This document shows positions 1-10,825 of a stretch of 64,000 bases of DNA, piece after piece. A program made the position numbers and the translations under genes. A model generated the notes under the pieces. That model was not told where the DNA came from. It worked only from the letters and a program-made list of their open reading frames with translations, and did no database searches. The stretch is from Streptomyces diastatochromogenes (lineage in GTDB: Bacteria; Actinomycetota; Actinomycetes; Streptomycetales; Streptomycetaceae), in contig JAPTYK010000001.1 in the NCBI GenBank assembly GCA_026913215.1, positions 2,728,001 through 2,792,000 of the forward strand, written 5' to 3'. How positions within the stretch are numbered: position 1 is the stretch's first letter; the number at the start of each line of letters is the position of its first letter.

Positions 1-803
1 TTCGCCAGCTGCTCGGCGAGCGGGCCGCCGGGCGGGGCGTCCAGCCGGGCCAGGCCCAGGGTCATGGTGAGGGCGACCAGGCGCTGCTGGGCCCCGTCGT
101 GGAGGTCGCGCTCGATGCGGCGCCGCTCGGCCTCGAAGGCGTCGACGAGCCGGGCGCGGGAGGCGATGACCTCGCCGATGCCGTCCGGCCGCTCGCTCTC
201 CCGGGCGTGAGCAGCGCCCGCGCGAGGGCCGCGCGGGCACCGGCGACGACGGCGAGCGGATAGGAGAGGGCGAGGAGGAGGGCGGCGCCGAGCAGGGCGG
301 CGGCGAGGGCCTCCGGATAGGAGGTGACCAGGTACGCCTTGACGACCTTGACCTCCCGGCCGTCCACGGCCAGCTGGAAGGGGCGCTGAGGAGCGCCGCG
401 GGCAGGCCGGCGCCGACGGCGAGCGCGAGGAGGTCGAGCGGCCACAGGACGGTGGCCAGCAGCAGGGCGTACGCGAGCTCCCGCCAGGTGGCCTGCTCCT
501 TCGCCCGGGTCCGCAGCCACGCGGCGAGGCCGGGGGCGGTGGGCGGGCGGTGCGGGTCGGGGACGGGATCGAGGTCGACGAGGCGGAGCCGGAGGCGCTC
601 CACGCGGCCCAGGGCGATTCCGGAGAGCAGGAGCAGCGGCAGCCCCACGAGGAACACCGAGAACACCCCGAGCACCAGGAGCACGGCCCCGGCGGCGGCC
701 CCACGAGGACTCCGCCGGCCAGGTACCCGGCCGACCGCCAGGGCCAGGAGCCGCGCGGATACCGGGACCGGACGAGTGCCTGCCAGGGCGTACGGGGTTC
801 CAT
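1..803 (-). CDS. Two-component sensor histidine kinase, N-terminal part (cut by window edge)
   Basis: The protein starts MEPRTPWQALVRSRYPRG and continues into several hydrophobic stretches typical of the membrane 'sensor' domain of Streptomyces kinases. It then reaches the phosphoacceptor region RRRIERDLHDGAQQRL near positions 60-130, which is the HisKA_3 H-box with the phosphorylated His. The ATPase domain lies beyond the left edge. The reading frame changes about three times (near 690-700, 390-400 and 200-210), each time at a C/G-rich run, while the family sequence carries on. A sequencing error is therefore more likely than a pseudogene. The partner response regulator would be expected just left of the window. 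The signal it senses cannot be told from the sequence. Confidence 0.75.
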   Translation of the reverse strand, partial: MEPRTPWQALVRSRYPRGSWPWRSAGYLAGGVLVGPPPGPCSWCSGCSRCSSWGCRCSCSPESPWAAWSASGSASSTSIPSPTRTARPPPPASPRGCGPGRRSRPPGGSSRTPCCWPPSCGRSTSSRSPSAPACPRRSSAPLPAGRGRPGGQGRQGVPGHLLSGGPRRRPARRRPPPRPLLSARRRRRCPRGPRAGAAHARESERPDGIGEVIASRARLVDAFEAERRRIERDLHDGAQQRLVALTMTLGLARLDAPPGGPLAEQLA

Positions 804-886
804 GGCGCCCACCGTAGGGCCGGGGACGCGGGCGGGACCATGGGTCTGGAGGGCGTACGGAGGGCGGGGCGGGCCCTGGAGCGGTC

Positions 887-2549
887 CTAGCCGTACGCCT
901 CCGGGCGGCCGTGCCGGGCGTGCTCGGCCCGGAGGGCGTCGAGCGCCGCCGGGGTCAGGGGCTCGTACGGGGCGCCCGGGGCCGGGCGCCACCAGACGGG
1001 GTCCGGGCAGCGGAAGGCCGCCTGCCTCAGGGCCGCGCGGTGGATCTTGTTCGTGGCGGTGAGGGGCAGCTCCCGCAGGACGCGGACGAAGCGCGGCGGC
1101 ATCTTCGTGCCGAGGTCGGACTGGGCCGCGAGGAAGTCCGCGAAGGCCGCCGGGTCGAAGGTCTCGCCCTCCCGGAGGGCCAGCGCTGCCATGACCTGGT
1201 CCCCCGCCACCGGGTCCGGCACCGCGTAGACGGCGGCCCCGGCCACCCGGTCCCAGCGCGCGAGGATGTTCTCGATCATCGCCGCGGCCAGGTTCTCGCT
1301 GTCGACCCGCAGCCGGTCGTCGGTGCGGCCCGCGAAGTAGAGGAAGCCGTCCGCGTCCCGGTAGAAGAGGTCGCCCGTCCAGTACCAGCCGCCGCGCAGC
1401 CGCGCCGCCTCCGCCTCCGGATTGCGCCAGTAGCCCTCGAAGGGCGAGCGCCCCCGGTTGACCAGCTCGCCGACCGCCTCCGTCGCGTTGAGGAGGCGGC
1501 CGGTGGCGGAGAAGCGGGCCGGGGCACACCTCGCCGGTGTCCGGCGCGACGACCGCCAGGTCGTCCCCGGCGCCGCCCGGCCTATCGCGCCCGTCGGCGT
1601 GTCCGGGGTCCGCTGGATCGCCGCGCCGCCCTCGGAGGAGCCGTACCCCTCCACGAGCGGGACCCCGAAGCGCTCCCGGAAGCGGGCCGCGTCCACCGCG
1701 CCCGCCTCCGTGCCGAAGCCGAGCCGCAGCGGGTGGACGCGGTCGTCGGGTCCCGGCGGGGTGGCCAGGAGGTACTGGACGGCCCGGCCCACGTACGTGA
1801 AGTACGTGGCGCCGAAGCGGCGCACGTCCGGCAGGAAGCGGGAGGCCGAGAAGCGGGCCCGCAGCGCCACCCCGGCCCCGGCGGCGAGCGCGGGCGCCCA
1901 GTCGGCGATCACGGCGTTGCCGTGGAACATCGGCATGCAGACGTAGTGGACGTCGTCCGGGCCCACGGAGAAGTGGGAGACGAGGGAGGCGCCGGCCGCC
2001 GCCAGGCGCCCTGGCTGCACAGGGCCGCCTTCGGCGCGCCCGTCGAACCGGAGGTGAAGGAGAGCAGGAAGCGGCTGTCGGGGCGTACGGGGCCGAGCCG
2101 GGCCTCGCCGGGGCGGGCGTCCGCGTACGGGGCGAGGAGCTCCCGGTAGGCCTCGGTGTCCGTGACCAGGACCCGCAGGCCCGGCAGCGCGAGCCCGTCG
2201 AGGAGCGGCAGGTGGGCGCGCTGGGTGACGAGGACCCGGCAGGCGGTGTGCCGGATGTCCCGGGCGAGTTCGGCGCCGCGCCGGGTGGGGTTGATCCCGG
2301 CGACGGCGGCCCCGCGAGGGCCGCCGCGCTGAGCCAGAGCGGGTACTCCGGCGTGTTGTCGAGCAGGAGGCCGAGGTGCGGCTCGCCCCCCGGCACGGGT
2401 GGCATCAGGTCCACGAGCAGCGCGGCCCGCGCGGCGGCCCCGGCGGCGACCTGGTGGTGGGTGAGGGTGTGGTGCTCGTCCCTCAGACCGGTCCGGTGGT
2501 CGCCCCACTGGCGCCGTACGAGCTCCGCGACGGTGTCCGCGCTCCTCAT
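887..2549 (-). CDS. AMP-binding acyl-CoA synthetase (long-chain fatty acid-CoA ligase, FadD type)
   Basis: The enzyme activates a carboxylic acid with ATP to an acyl-AMP and then to an acyl-CoA. The AMP-binding P-loop signature LLSFTSGSTGAPKAAL is visible, followed by the A5-type motif EGYGSSEGG, the A8-type region WYWTGDLFYRDADGF and GRTDDRLRVDSENL, and the C-terminal lysine motif LPLTATNKIHR. The start MRSADTVAELVRRQWGDHRTG was chosen because the family sequence begins there. Frame shifts near 2315, 2020 and 1530 interrupt it; restored length is about 550 residues, normal for FadD17-like ligases. An inverted repeat lies immediately upstream. The substrate is unknown; fatty acid, steroid or aromatic acids are all possible. 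Confidence 0.85.
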
Positions 2550-2563
2550 GGGCCGGACTTTAA

Positions 2564-2578
2564 CTGACACTTCGTCAG
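2564..2578. promoter_or_regulatory. Inverted repeat CTGACacttcGTCAG, putative TetR-type operator
   Basis: Perfect 5-bp arms separated by 5 bp lie 15 bp upstream of the acyl-CoA ligase start, where a repressor would block transcription. Similar CTGAC-N5-GTCAG elements are common in front of actinobacterial lipid-degradation genes controlled by TetR-family regulators. The regulator itself is not in the window. The assignment is by position and symmetry only. Confidence 0.45.
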
Positions 2579-2602
2579 AACTGAACGGTCGGAACCGAAC
2601 GG

Positions 2603-3196
2603 TCAGAACGAGACGTCCGAGCAGGCGTAGAAGGCGTTCGCGGTGTCCGCGACCGTCCACACCGCCAGGATCAGGTGTCGGCCCGTCTTGCCCGCCGGGA
2701 TCGTCCCGGAGTGGGTGAGCGTCGACGGCGGCTGCTGGTTGTTGTAGGGGATGGTCAGGAACGGCTGGGGGTCGAGGTCCGCCCGGGTCAGGGCCTTGGT
2801 CCCGGTCCAGCCGTTCTTGGTGATGTAGTAGCGGAAGTCCGTGGTGGCGTGGCGGGCGGTGAACTGCCACCGGAAGCCGTAGCTCTGCCCGGCCACCAGC
2901 TGGGTCGTCGGCCAGGCGCCGCCCCGGGGGTCGTCGAGCTGCGCGAAGCGGGAGTTCCCGCCGGCGCAGATCTTCCCGTCGGCGGGGCCCGCGGCCGGGA
3001 AGCCCTTGAGCCCCTCGACCGACTGCGGCTCCCACTGGATGTCGCCGCAGTTCTTCACGGTGCCGTTGGCACAGAGCTTCTGACGGCTGATCGGCGCGTC
3101 GGTGTAGCCGTGGCTCCCGGCGGTGCCGGTGCCCAGGAGGGTGACGCCGGCGACGCCGAGCGCCACCACCGCCGCCCCGAGTGACTTTTTGCGCAT
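2603..3196 (-). CDS. AA10 lytic polysaccharide monooxygenase, chitin-active type
   Basis: A 197-residue secreted copper enzyme that oxidatively cleaves crystalline polysaccharide, most likely chitin. Residues 1-28 form a signal peptide, and cleavage would expose His29 in HGYTDAPISRQ, the N-terminal copper-brace histidine of the family. The second copper ligand is His116 in TARHATTDF, and the axial Phe is in the C-terminal ANAFYACSDVSF. Four cysteines can form the usual disulfides. It is a single-domain form without a carbohydrate-binding module. The gene is intact. A DasR-type box 83 bp upstream places it in the GlcNAc/chitin regulon together with the nag PTS genes at the other end of the window. 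Confidence 0.95.
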   Translation of the reverse strand: MRKKSLGAAVVALGVAGVTLLGTGTAGSHGYTDAPISRQKLCANGTVKNCGDIQWEPQSVEGLKGFPAAGPADGKICAGGNSRFAQLDDPRGGAWPTTQLVAGQSYGFRWQFTARHATTDFRYYITKNGWTGTKALTRADLDPQPFLTIPYNNQQPPSTLTHSGTIPAGKTGRHLILAVWTVADTANAFYACSDVSF

Positions 3197-3278
3197 GCTG
3201 TCGCTCCTGGAGAACGTGGGGGAGTTCTGTCGGGCCGTGCGCGCGCGTACGGGTGCTGCCTCACTGCTTCACTCACAC

Positions 3279-3294
3279 TTTGGTCTGGACCAAG
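3279..3294. promoter_or_regulatory. DasR-responsive element (dre) upstream of the LPMO
   Basis: The core TGGTCTGGACCA differs from the palindromic dre core TGGTCTAGACCA at one central position and is flanked by TT and AG. DasR, the GlcNAc-responsive GntR/HutC repressor of Streptomyces, binds such boxes upstream of chitinolytic genes. It lies 83 bp before the LPMO start, suited to repression that is relieved by glucosamine phosphates. Confidence 0.75.
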
Positions 3295-3333
3295 TATCAA
3301 GGTAGGGACGGAAGTTGAACATGTCCATCCCCG

Positions 3334-5280
3334 TCACGCACCCTCCACCGGGCCCGTCCTGCCCGTGTAGAACGCCACCGTCAGGTCCTTGACCAGCGCC
3401 TTGCGCTCGTAGTCGTCCAGCTCCACCAGACCACGACTGGTCAGCCGGTGGACCACGTCGTCCACCGCGTCCACCACCGAGGTCAGCACGCTGTCCCGGT
3501 GCTTCGCGTCGATCGCCGCGATCCGGCGCCGGCGCATCGCCGCCGCCACCTCCGGCGCGTACTCGATGCGCGTCGGCTGCGCCGAGAACACGTCCACGCC
3601 GACCGGGGCGCACTCCGCCGACAGCATCCGCGTCAGCGCCTCGCCGACCGCCTCCGCGTCCCGCAGCGTCGGCGCGTCCTCGTGGAACGCGTCCGCCGGA
3701 AGCTGCGACAGCACCCGGGCCATCGCCGCCTCCACCTGCTCCCGCAGGTACTCCTCGTGCCCGTCCACCCCGAGCGCCGCCCGGACCGTGTCCCGCACCC
3801 GCCACACCACCAGGACGGTCACGTCGAGCGCGGTGCCCTTCGCGTCCACCGCCGACAGCGGCTCACTGCGCCAGTGCCGCAGCCGCACGTCCACCCGGCG
3901 GCGCAGCAGCAGCGGACTGACCCACACCAGGCCCGTACGGCGGACCGTGCCCCGGTAGTCGCCGAACAGCGTCAGCACCCACGCGTAGCCGACCCGGCCC
4001 CGGCCGAGACCGCCCAGCGCGAACAGCGCGAGCACCACCCCCAGGGCCAGGAGCGCCCACTGCCCGAGGTGAATCCCGTGGTACGGACGCGCCGGCAGCC
4101 GCAGCATCCGCGCCGCCTCGGCGGGCACCGCCCCCACCCACCACACGACCGCCGCACACCCGGCGACCGCCAGCGCCCCGCGACGACCCCGACCCATCCC
4201 GGCAGCACCGGCCCCGGCCGCTCGACGAGCACGGGATCGGCGGTGGGGGCGGGGCGGGAGGCAGAGGCCTGGGGCGGGGCTGCGCCTGGGCCTGGGACTG
4301 GGGACGAGGCTGGGGCGGGACCGCGCCTGGGGCTGGGGCTGGAACTGGGTCCTGGGCCGAGGCTGCGGCGTGGGCTGGGACTCGGGCTGGAGTCGGGGCT
4401 TGGGCTGGAGTCCGGGTTGGGCCTTGGACTGCGGCTTCGGCTGGACTTCGGCGCGGGCCGCGCCCCGGACCGCTGCTCGGTCCGGGGCTCCGGGTCCGGC
4501 CTGGCCGGGGCCTGGACCTTCGACGGGCCCGGGATGGCGGGCTTGCGGCCCGTCGTCGTCGGCGGGGTGGGCGCGGCCATGGAGACGGTGTCGGGTCCCC
4601 GTCGTCGTCCGCCGCGAGGGAACGGGGTGTCCGGCCCGTCCCGGAAGAGGAGGTGCACCGGGATGGCACCGGTCGTCTCGGTCCCGATCACGTTCTTCCG
4701 CCGCGAGACCCGCACCACGGCGGCGACGGGCACCGCGACGGCACCGACCCCGCCCTCGGATCCGCCCGAAGTCGAGCGCGGGGTGGGGGTGGGAGCAGGA
4801 GCGGGGTGGGCTCGGTGGGGTCGGCTCGGCGGGGCGGTCGGCGCCCGGGCGACGGCCTCCGGTCCGGGGGCGGATCCGTCCGCCTCACCCGGAGCCGATA
4901 CCGGCGCCAGAGCCGAAGCCGAAGCCGATACCGGAGCCGATACCGGTGCTGGTGTCGGCACCGGTGCCGGCGCTGGTGCCAGTACCGACTCCGGCACCGG
5001 TACCGGCACCGGCTCCGGCGCCTGGGCGACCGGCGTCGGCGTGCCGATCTCCGTCCCCGTACCGATCTCCGTCCCCGTACCGACCTCCGTCCCCGTGCCG
5101 GCCTCCGCCCCCGGGGCCGGCGGCGTCCCTCCCCGGCGGTTCCGGGGTGGTCGGCGGGCAGCCCGGGTCCGGCGGGGCCGTGCGCGGGAGGGTGCCGTCC
5201 GTCAGGCGTCTGGCGGTGCGGGCCGCGTCACGCGAGGCCGCCGCGCCGGAGTCCGCGGGGTTCGGGGTCGATGCCGTCAT
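3334..5280 (-). CDS. SPFH/Band-7 domain membrane protein with long disordered N-terminus
   Basis: The C-terminal part (about 3334-4200) is a stomatin/prohibitin-like protein: two hydrophobic segments (ALAVAGCAAVVWWVGAV and QWALLALGVVLALFALGG) are followed by the SPFH core with VWVSPLLLRRRVDVRLRHW and EEYLREQVEAAMARVLSQLP. It is expected to form membrane-bound oligomers. Upstream are the family's conserved TTGAIPVHLLFRDGPD and a very long Pro/Ala/Gly/Ser-rich low-complexity leader encoded by simple repeats. The start MTASTPNPADSG has a GAGGTGG ribosome site 7 bp upstream. It lies 25 bp after the cell-wall hydrolase gene, so the two are probably co-transcribed. Frame breaks occur in the repetitive leader (near 4890-5010 and 4200). 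Confidence 0.8.
4285..4445. repeat. GC-rich short-unit repeat within the SPFH leader region
   Basis: The plus strand reads as repeats of GGGGCTGGGGCTGG and GGGCTTGGGCTGGAGTC-type units. They encode Ser/Pro/Ala/Gly-rich disordered sequence in the minus-strand SPFH gene. The unit is short and imperfect, so copy number probably varies between strains and is a likely place for assembly error. Confidence 0.6.
5041..5107. repeat. 18-bp tandem repeat (CCGATCTCCGTCCCCGTA)
   Basis: Three to four consecutive units with minor changes, in phase with codons of the SPFH gene's N-terminal leader, where they encode the Gly/Asp/Tyr-rich DGGRYGDGDRYGDGDRH stretch. Immediately left (about 4890-5000) lies a second, shorter-unit repeat of GCCGATACCGGAGCC type. 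Confidence 0.7.
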
Positions 5281-5305
5281 TCGGGTCCACCTCATGCTCT
5301 CGGGG

Positions 5306-6640
5306 TCATCGGAACAAACGCCGCCAGGTCTCCGGGCCCGGGTAGCCGTCGGCCTCCGCGCCGCGCCAGCCCTGCGCCCGCTGGAACGCCTCGACGTTGC
5401 GGCGGTCCGCCTCCGTCCAGCGCGGACCGGGTCCCGACAGGTAGTGCTTGCCGAAGCCCCGCTTCACCAGTTGTTTGCCCAGCTTCTCCACATATGCGTT
5501 GGATTGGCCCGGACGGAAGGAGCCACGCCCGGGAAACCCCGTCGCATTCGCGCTCGGGCCGCCCGAACCACTCGAACCGCCGATGTCCTTGCCCCCGCCG
5601 GTCATGAGGAGCCGCCACGTCTGCGGACCGGGCAGGCCGTCCGCGCCCCTGCCCTTCCAGCCCTGCGCGAGCTGGAACGCCTCGGTCGCCCTGCGGTCCG
5701 CCTCGCCCCACTTCGGGCCGGGGCCCCGGGTGTAGAACTTCTTGCCGCCGCGCGCGACGAGGAGCTCTCCGAGCCGGGTGACGTACGCGTTGTCCGAGCC
5801 CGGACCGAACATCCCCGCCCCCGGGTAGGTGGCGGACTCCGCGGCTCCGCCCCGGCGCCGGTGCTGCCGCCGCTCACCACGCCCTTGTAGCGGTAGGCCA
5901 CGTACCGGTCGGAGTTCTCCCAGTACGCCATCGGCGTCGCCTGCTTCCGCGTGCGCGGCTTGGTCTGCTCGTAGGCGATGTAGGAGGTGTGGGTGTAGTC
6001 GGTCCAGCCGCCGAAGATCACGACGTGCGAGCCGCGGGTGGGGTTGTCCGGGTTGTGGAAGAGCAGGATGTCGCCGGGCTGGAGTTCGGTGCGGTCGATC
6101 CGTACGGCGAAGCGGTCGAGGCTGCCGGTCCACTCGTTGCTGCTCAGGTTCCAGGCCATGGAGATGTAGCCGGAGCAGTCCTGGCGGTAGCCGTCGGACC
6201 AGTACTTCTCCATGGAGTACGGGACCTGTGCGGCGACCCACTTCTTGGCCCGGTTGATGATCTCCGCGCGGGTCGTCTCCCGCAGCGTCTCCGTCGAGAT
6301 CTGACTGGTCGTCGGGGCGGAGCCCGGGGTGGGGCCGGGGCCCGGCGTGCCGTGGAGGGTCCCCGCCCGCCCTGGGGGTGTCGGATCCCGGCAGGGACGC
6401 GCCGGCGGAGTCGGCGGAGCCCGGCGGGCCGGTGAGGGCGGCGGCCGCTCCGGCCCCGCCGCCGCCCAGGACCACGCCCGCCGCCGTCACCAGGACCAGC
6501 GCGCGGCGGGCGCCGTGCGCCGCCGGGTGGCCGCCCGCCCGCACGGGCGGCCCAGGGCGAGGTCGCGCCGCTGCCGGGCGCAGCCCGGGCAGCCACAGTC
6601 GGCCGCGGGTTCGAACTCCTCGAAAACCGGCACGCTCATG
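5306..6640 (-). CDS. Secreted cell-wall hydrolase: NlpC/P60-like domain plus two peptidoglycan-binding repeats
   Basis: The start MSVPVFEEFEPAADCGCPGC is preceded by GGAGGG. A hydrophobic segment (LVLVTAAGVVLGGG) is followed by a cysteine-peptidase-like domain with YRQDCSGYISMAWNL (probable catalytic Cys), LQPGDILLFHNP and the His in RGSHVVIFGGW. Two C-terminal modules with the pattern GPGPxWxEADRRxxEAFQxAQGW (about 5640-5760 and 5310-5480) are the actinobacterial peptidoglycan-binding repeats. The domain order suggests an enzyme anchored to cell wall that cuts peptide stems. Frame breaks near 6500 and 5840-5860 and one near 6270 split it; the product reads through once they are restored. The SPFH gene follows 25 bp later. 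Confidence 0.8.
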   Translation of the reverse strand, partial: HERAGFRGVRTRGRLWLPGLRPAAARPRPGPPVRAGGHPAAHGARRALVLVTAAGVVLGGGGAGAAAALTGPPGSADSAGASLPGSDTPRAGGDPPRHAGPRPHPGLRPDDQSDLDGDAAGDDPRGDHQPGQEVGRRTGPVLHGEVLVRRLPPGLLRLHLHGLEPEQQRVDRQPRPLRRTDRPHRTPARRHPALPQPGQPHPRLARRDLRRLDRLHPHLLHRLRADQAAHAEAGDADGVLGELRPVRGLPLQGRGERRQHRRRGGAAESATYPGAGMFGPGSDNAYVTRLGELLVARGGKKFYTRGPGPKWGEADRRATEAFQLAQGWKGRGADGLPGPQTWRLLMTGGGKDIGGSSGSGGPSANATGFPGRGSFRPGQSNAYVEKLGKQLVKRGFGKHYLSGPGPRWTEADRRNVEAFQRAQGWRGAEADGYPGPETWRRLFR

Positions 6641-6819
6641 TGATCCCTCCACACTCGTCAAGATCTTTTGGCCCTCGTTTCGGCCGTCAGTGTCTCAACT
6701 GTCTGGACAAATCGCATTTTGACGGATCGAAGGCCCGATACGACCATCCGACAGGCCGGTGGCGACCGGTATTGGTCAGAGGCACCCTCCACGTCAGGTA
6801 GAGTTCTCTTTGTCAGCAG

Positions 6820-6893
6820 GCGCCGCTAGCTCAGTTGGTTAGAGCAGCTGACTCTTAATCAGCGGGTCCGGGGTTCGAGTCCCTGGCGGCGCA
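6820..6893 (+). tRNA. tRNA-Lys (anticodon CTT)
   Basis: A full cloverleaf is visible: a 7-bp acceptor stem GCGCCGC/GCGGCGC, the D-arm around AGCTCAGTTGGTTAGAGC, the anticodon arm CTGACTCTTAATCAG with CTT in the loop, and the T-arm GGGGTTCGAGTCCC. The discriminator base is A and CCA is not encoded. A strong hairpin follows within 10 bp. Confidence 0.97.
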
Positions 6894-6900
6894 CGCAGAG

Positions 6901-6940
6901 CCGAGGCCCCTCACCGAATGGTGAGGGGCCTCGGTCTTCT
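6901..6940 (+). terminator. Rho-independent-type hairpin after tRNA-Lys
   Basis: Perfect 15-bp stem CCGAGGCCCCTCACC / GGTGAGGGGCCTCGG with a 4-nt GAAT loop, followed by a short T-rich tail (TCTTCT). Confidence 0.9.
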
Positions 6941-6998
6941 CCGTATGTACCGCCTCCGTATGTACCGCCTCCGTATGTCCCGCCTCCGTGTGTACCGG
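6941..6998. repeat. 15-bp tandem repeat (CCGTATGTACCGCCT)
   Basis: About four units, diverging slightly toward the right, between the tRNA terminator and the stop codon of the sortase gene. No function is apparent; it forms the 3' non-coding end of the sortase transcript. Confidence 0.8.
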
Positions 6999-7666
6999 CT
7001 ACGGGGCGTCGCCCGTCAGATACGCCGAGACCACCACGTTCGCCGTGTACGCGCCCGTCGCCCGGTCGAAGGTGCCGCCGCAGGTGATCAGGCGCAGCTC
7101 GGCGCGGTGGGGGTCGCGGGCGCCGTAGACCTTGGCCGCGTCGAAGCCCTCGCGCGGGAACACCTGGACGTCGTCGACGGTGAACTCGGCGACCGATCCG
7201 TCCGTCCGGGTGACGCGGACCTTCGCGCCGGGGCGGGCCGCGCTCAGGCCGTAGAAGACGGCCTTGCGGGTCTCGGTGTCGACGTGGCCGACGAGGAGGG
7301 CGGCGCCGGCCGCGCCCGGCCGGGTGCCGGAGCCGTACCAGCCCACCGTGTGGGGCATCTCGAAGGGCGGGGGTCGATCGCGCCCATGTCGTCCAGGCCG
7401 CGCGCCACGACGGGCGCGCTGATGCCCAGGGAGGGATCTCGACCCGCCGGGGTTCGAGCGGCGGCAGCGGGGCGTGGGCCGGGGCAGCGGGACGCCGAGG
7501 GGCGGCCGACGGCGGCGATGTCGCCGGTGGTCGGCGCGGAGCCGCCGCCGGGTCCCTCGGTGGCCTCGCGGCCCCAGAGCCAGAGGCCGGACAGCAGGAG
7601 GGCCCAGGTCACGCCCGTGACGAGTCGCCCGGTGCCCGCCGGGCGGGTGCCGAGCGACACGGTCAC
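6999..7666 (-). CDS. Class F sortase
   Basis: A short single-pass sortase. The N-terminus is GTRPAGTGRLVTGVTWALLL with a membrane anchor, then the beta-barrel with the catalytic His in ALLVGHVDT, the catalytic Cys in RLITCGGTFD, and a downstream Arg in FDRATGAY. Class F enzymes are the short sortases of actinobacteria and join surface proteins to the wall. The GTG start overlaps the stop of the upstream gene (GTGA), indicating translational coupling. A frame shift in 7370-7500 breaks the linker between anchor and catalytic domain; the catalytic part is intact. Confidence 0.85.
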
Positions 7667-8284
7667 TCCCCGTCGCCGCCGGCGCGGCGGCGGGCGCTGC
7701 GGAAGGCGACCGCCACGGCGGCGAGCGCGGCCATGCCGAGGCCGAGCAGGGTGTACGGGGTGCCGAGGCCGCTCTCGGAGGTCGTCTGGGCGACGCCGGG
7801 GCCACCGGCGCGGCGAAAGCCGCGGTCCCTCCCCGCCGGCCCGCACCGGGGCCACGGGGCTGGGGTGGTGCGTCGGCCGGTAGGTCGGCTCGCGCGTCGG
7901 TTCGTGCGTCGGCGGCGGGTGGGCTCCTGCTGGTGCCGGACCCGCACGGTGCCGGCGTCCGGGTGGTCGTGGCCGTCGCAGACCACGCCGATCTTGTACG
8001 TGCCGTCCAGGAGGCCCGAGCGGAGGGTCGTGTCGCCGAACAGCGGGTTGCCGCCCCCGTCCCTGCCGGTCAGCTCCGCGTCGGCGACGAACGCCTTGGA
8101 CTTGGCGGCGCCGGTCGTGCCCTTGCAGCCCTGGACCCGGACGTCGACGTCGGCGCCGGGCGGGGCGGTGGACGGGGTGACGGTGGCCTTCACCCGTCGT
8201 GGGCGTACGCGCCGCCGCCGCCGGTGCCAGGACGAGCACCAGGGCCGCCCCTGCGGCACGGAGAGCAATGGGACCTGAACGCAT
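7663..8284 (-). CDS. Secreted protein with C-terminal membrane anchor, co-encoded with the class F sortase
   Basis: Start MRSGPIALRAAG with an AGGAGGT ribosome site. A signal peptide is followed by an Ig-like beta domain (VKATVTPSTAPPGADVDVRV ... GTYKIGVVCDGHD) containing two cysteines, a Thr/Pro/Arg linker (THEPTREPTYRP), and a C-terminal segment GLGTPYTLLGLGMAALAAVA followed by the basic tail RSARRR. This layout is common in Streptomyces genes paired with class F sortases. No clear LPXTG-type motif is seen before the membrane segment, so wall attachment is not established. Frame breaks near 8200, 7920 and 7810. Confidence 0.7.
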
Positions 8285-8358
8285 CGTGACCTCCTGATAC
8301 AGGCAGGGTCACCCGGATCCGCGCTTCCCGCATCCGCAGGGGACGGCGGGCGGGTCCG

Positions 8359-9138
8359 TCAGACGCGGTCGACGATGTCCGCGATCGAGTCGACGATCTT
8401 CGACGGGCGGAACGGGAAGCGGTCGATCTCCGCCTGCGTGGTCAGACCGGTCAGAACCAGGAAGGTCTGCATGCCCGCCTCCAGACCGGCCAGGATGTCG
8501 GTGTCCATCCGGTCGCCGATCATCGCGCTGGACTCGGAGTGGGCGCCGATCGCGTTGAGGCCGGTGCGCATCATCAGCGGGTTCGGCTTGCCCGCGAAGT
8601 ACGGCTCCTTGCCGGTGGCCTTCGTGATGAGGGCGGCGACCGAGCCGGTGGCCGGGAGCGGGCCCTCCAGGGAGGGGCCGGTCTCGTCGGGGTTGGTGCA
8701 GATGAAGCGGGCGCCGTTGTTGATGAGGCGGACGGCCTTGGTCATCGCCTCGAAGGAGTACGTGCGGGTCTCGCCGAGCACCACGTAGTCCGGGTCGTGG
8801 TCGGTGAGGACGTAGCCGATGTCGTGGAGGGCCGTGGTGAGGCCGGCCTCGCCGATGACGTACGCGGTGCCGCCCGGACGCTGGTCGTCGAGGAACTTGG
8901 CGGTGGCGAGGGCCGAGGTCCAGATGTTCTCGACGGGGACTTCGAGCCCCATGCGGGCGAGGCGGGCGTGCAGGTCGCGCGCCGTGTAGATCGAGTTGTT
9001 GGTGAGGACCAGGAACGGCTTCCCGGTCTCCCGCAGCTTCTTGATGAACGCGTCGGCGCCGGGGATCGGCACGCCCTCGTGGATGAGGACGCCGTCCATG
9101 TCGGTCAGCCAGGATTCGATCGGCTTGCGCTCTGCCAT
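8359..9138 (-). CDS. HAD-IIA family hydrolase (NagD-like phosphatase)
   Basis: Intact, 259 residues from MAERKPIESWLTDMDGVLI. HAD motif I is DMDGVLI (nucleophile Asp14 and Asp16 by count), motif II is VLTNNS, and motifs III/IV are AGKPNPLMM and IGDRMDTDI, as in the NagD/p-nitrophenylphosphatase family. Such enzymes dephosphorylate small sugar phosphates or nucleotides in the cytoplasm; the substrate cannot be named. It is monocistronic, with an 89-bp gap to the phosphodiesterase gene upstream. Confidence 0.9.
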   Translation of the reverse strand: MAERKPIESWLTDMDGVLIHEGVPIPGADAFIKKLRETGKPFLVLTNNSIYTARDLHARLARMGLEVPVENIWTSALATAKFLDDQRPGGTAYVIGEAGLTTALHDIGYVLTDHDPDYVVLGETRTYSFEAMTKAVRLINNGARFICTNPDETGPSLEGPLPATGSVAALITKATGKEPYFAGKPNPLMMRTGLNAIGAHSESSAMIGDRMDTDILAGLEAGMQTFLVLTGLTTQAEIDRFPFRPSKIVDSIADIVDRV

Positions 9139-9227
9139 GGGTGCGGGACTCCTGCCGTACAAACGTGACGAACGTGCGGTGTGCTGGGGGCGACGCGACG
9201 ACGCTGTGGCGACGCCCCCAGCCTAGG

Positions 9228-10763
<1,536 letters not shown>

Positions 10764-10799
10764 TGTCGGAGTCCTCCGGGAAGTGTGTCGGGACGCGCC

Positions 10800-10825
10800 A
10801 ACGCCCCTGATTCCTCAGGGGCGTT
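10800..10825. terminator. Hairpin between phosphonate operon and phosphodiesterase gene
   Basis: An 11-bp stem AACGCCCCTGA / TCAGGGGCGTT with a TTCC loop. It ends the minus-strand phosphonate operon well, 62 bp after the stop codon of the binding protein. It also lies downstream of the shared promoter element, so it would fall inside the leader of the phosphodiesterase mRNA. Confidence 0.7.

Noticed and set aside
4285..4445. LGLGLELGPG-type repeat protein on the plus strand
   Set aside because: Reverse reading of the low-complexity leader of the SPFH gene; no start signal or codon-bias support.
1..6640. Cluster of pseudogenes at the left end
   Set aside because: The breaks are single-base and at C/G runs, and full motifs are kept in neighbouring frames, so sequencing error explains them better.
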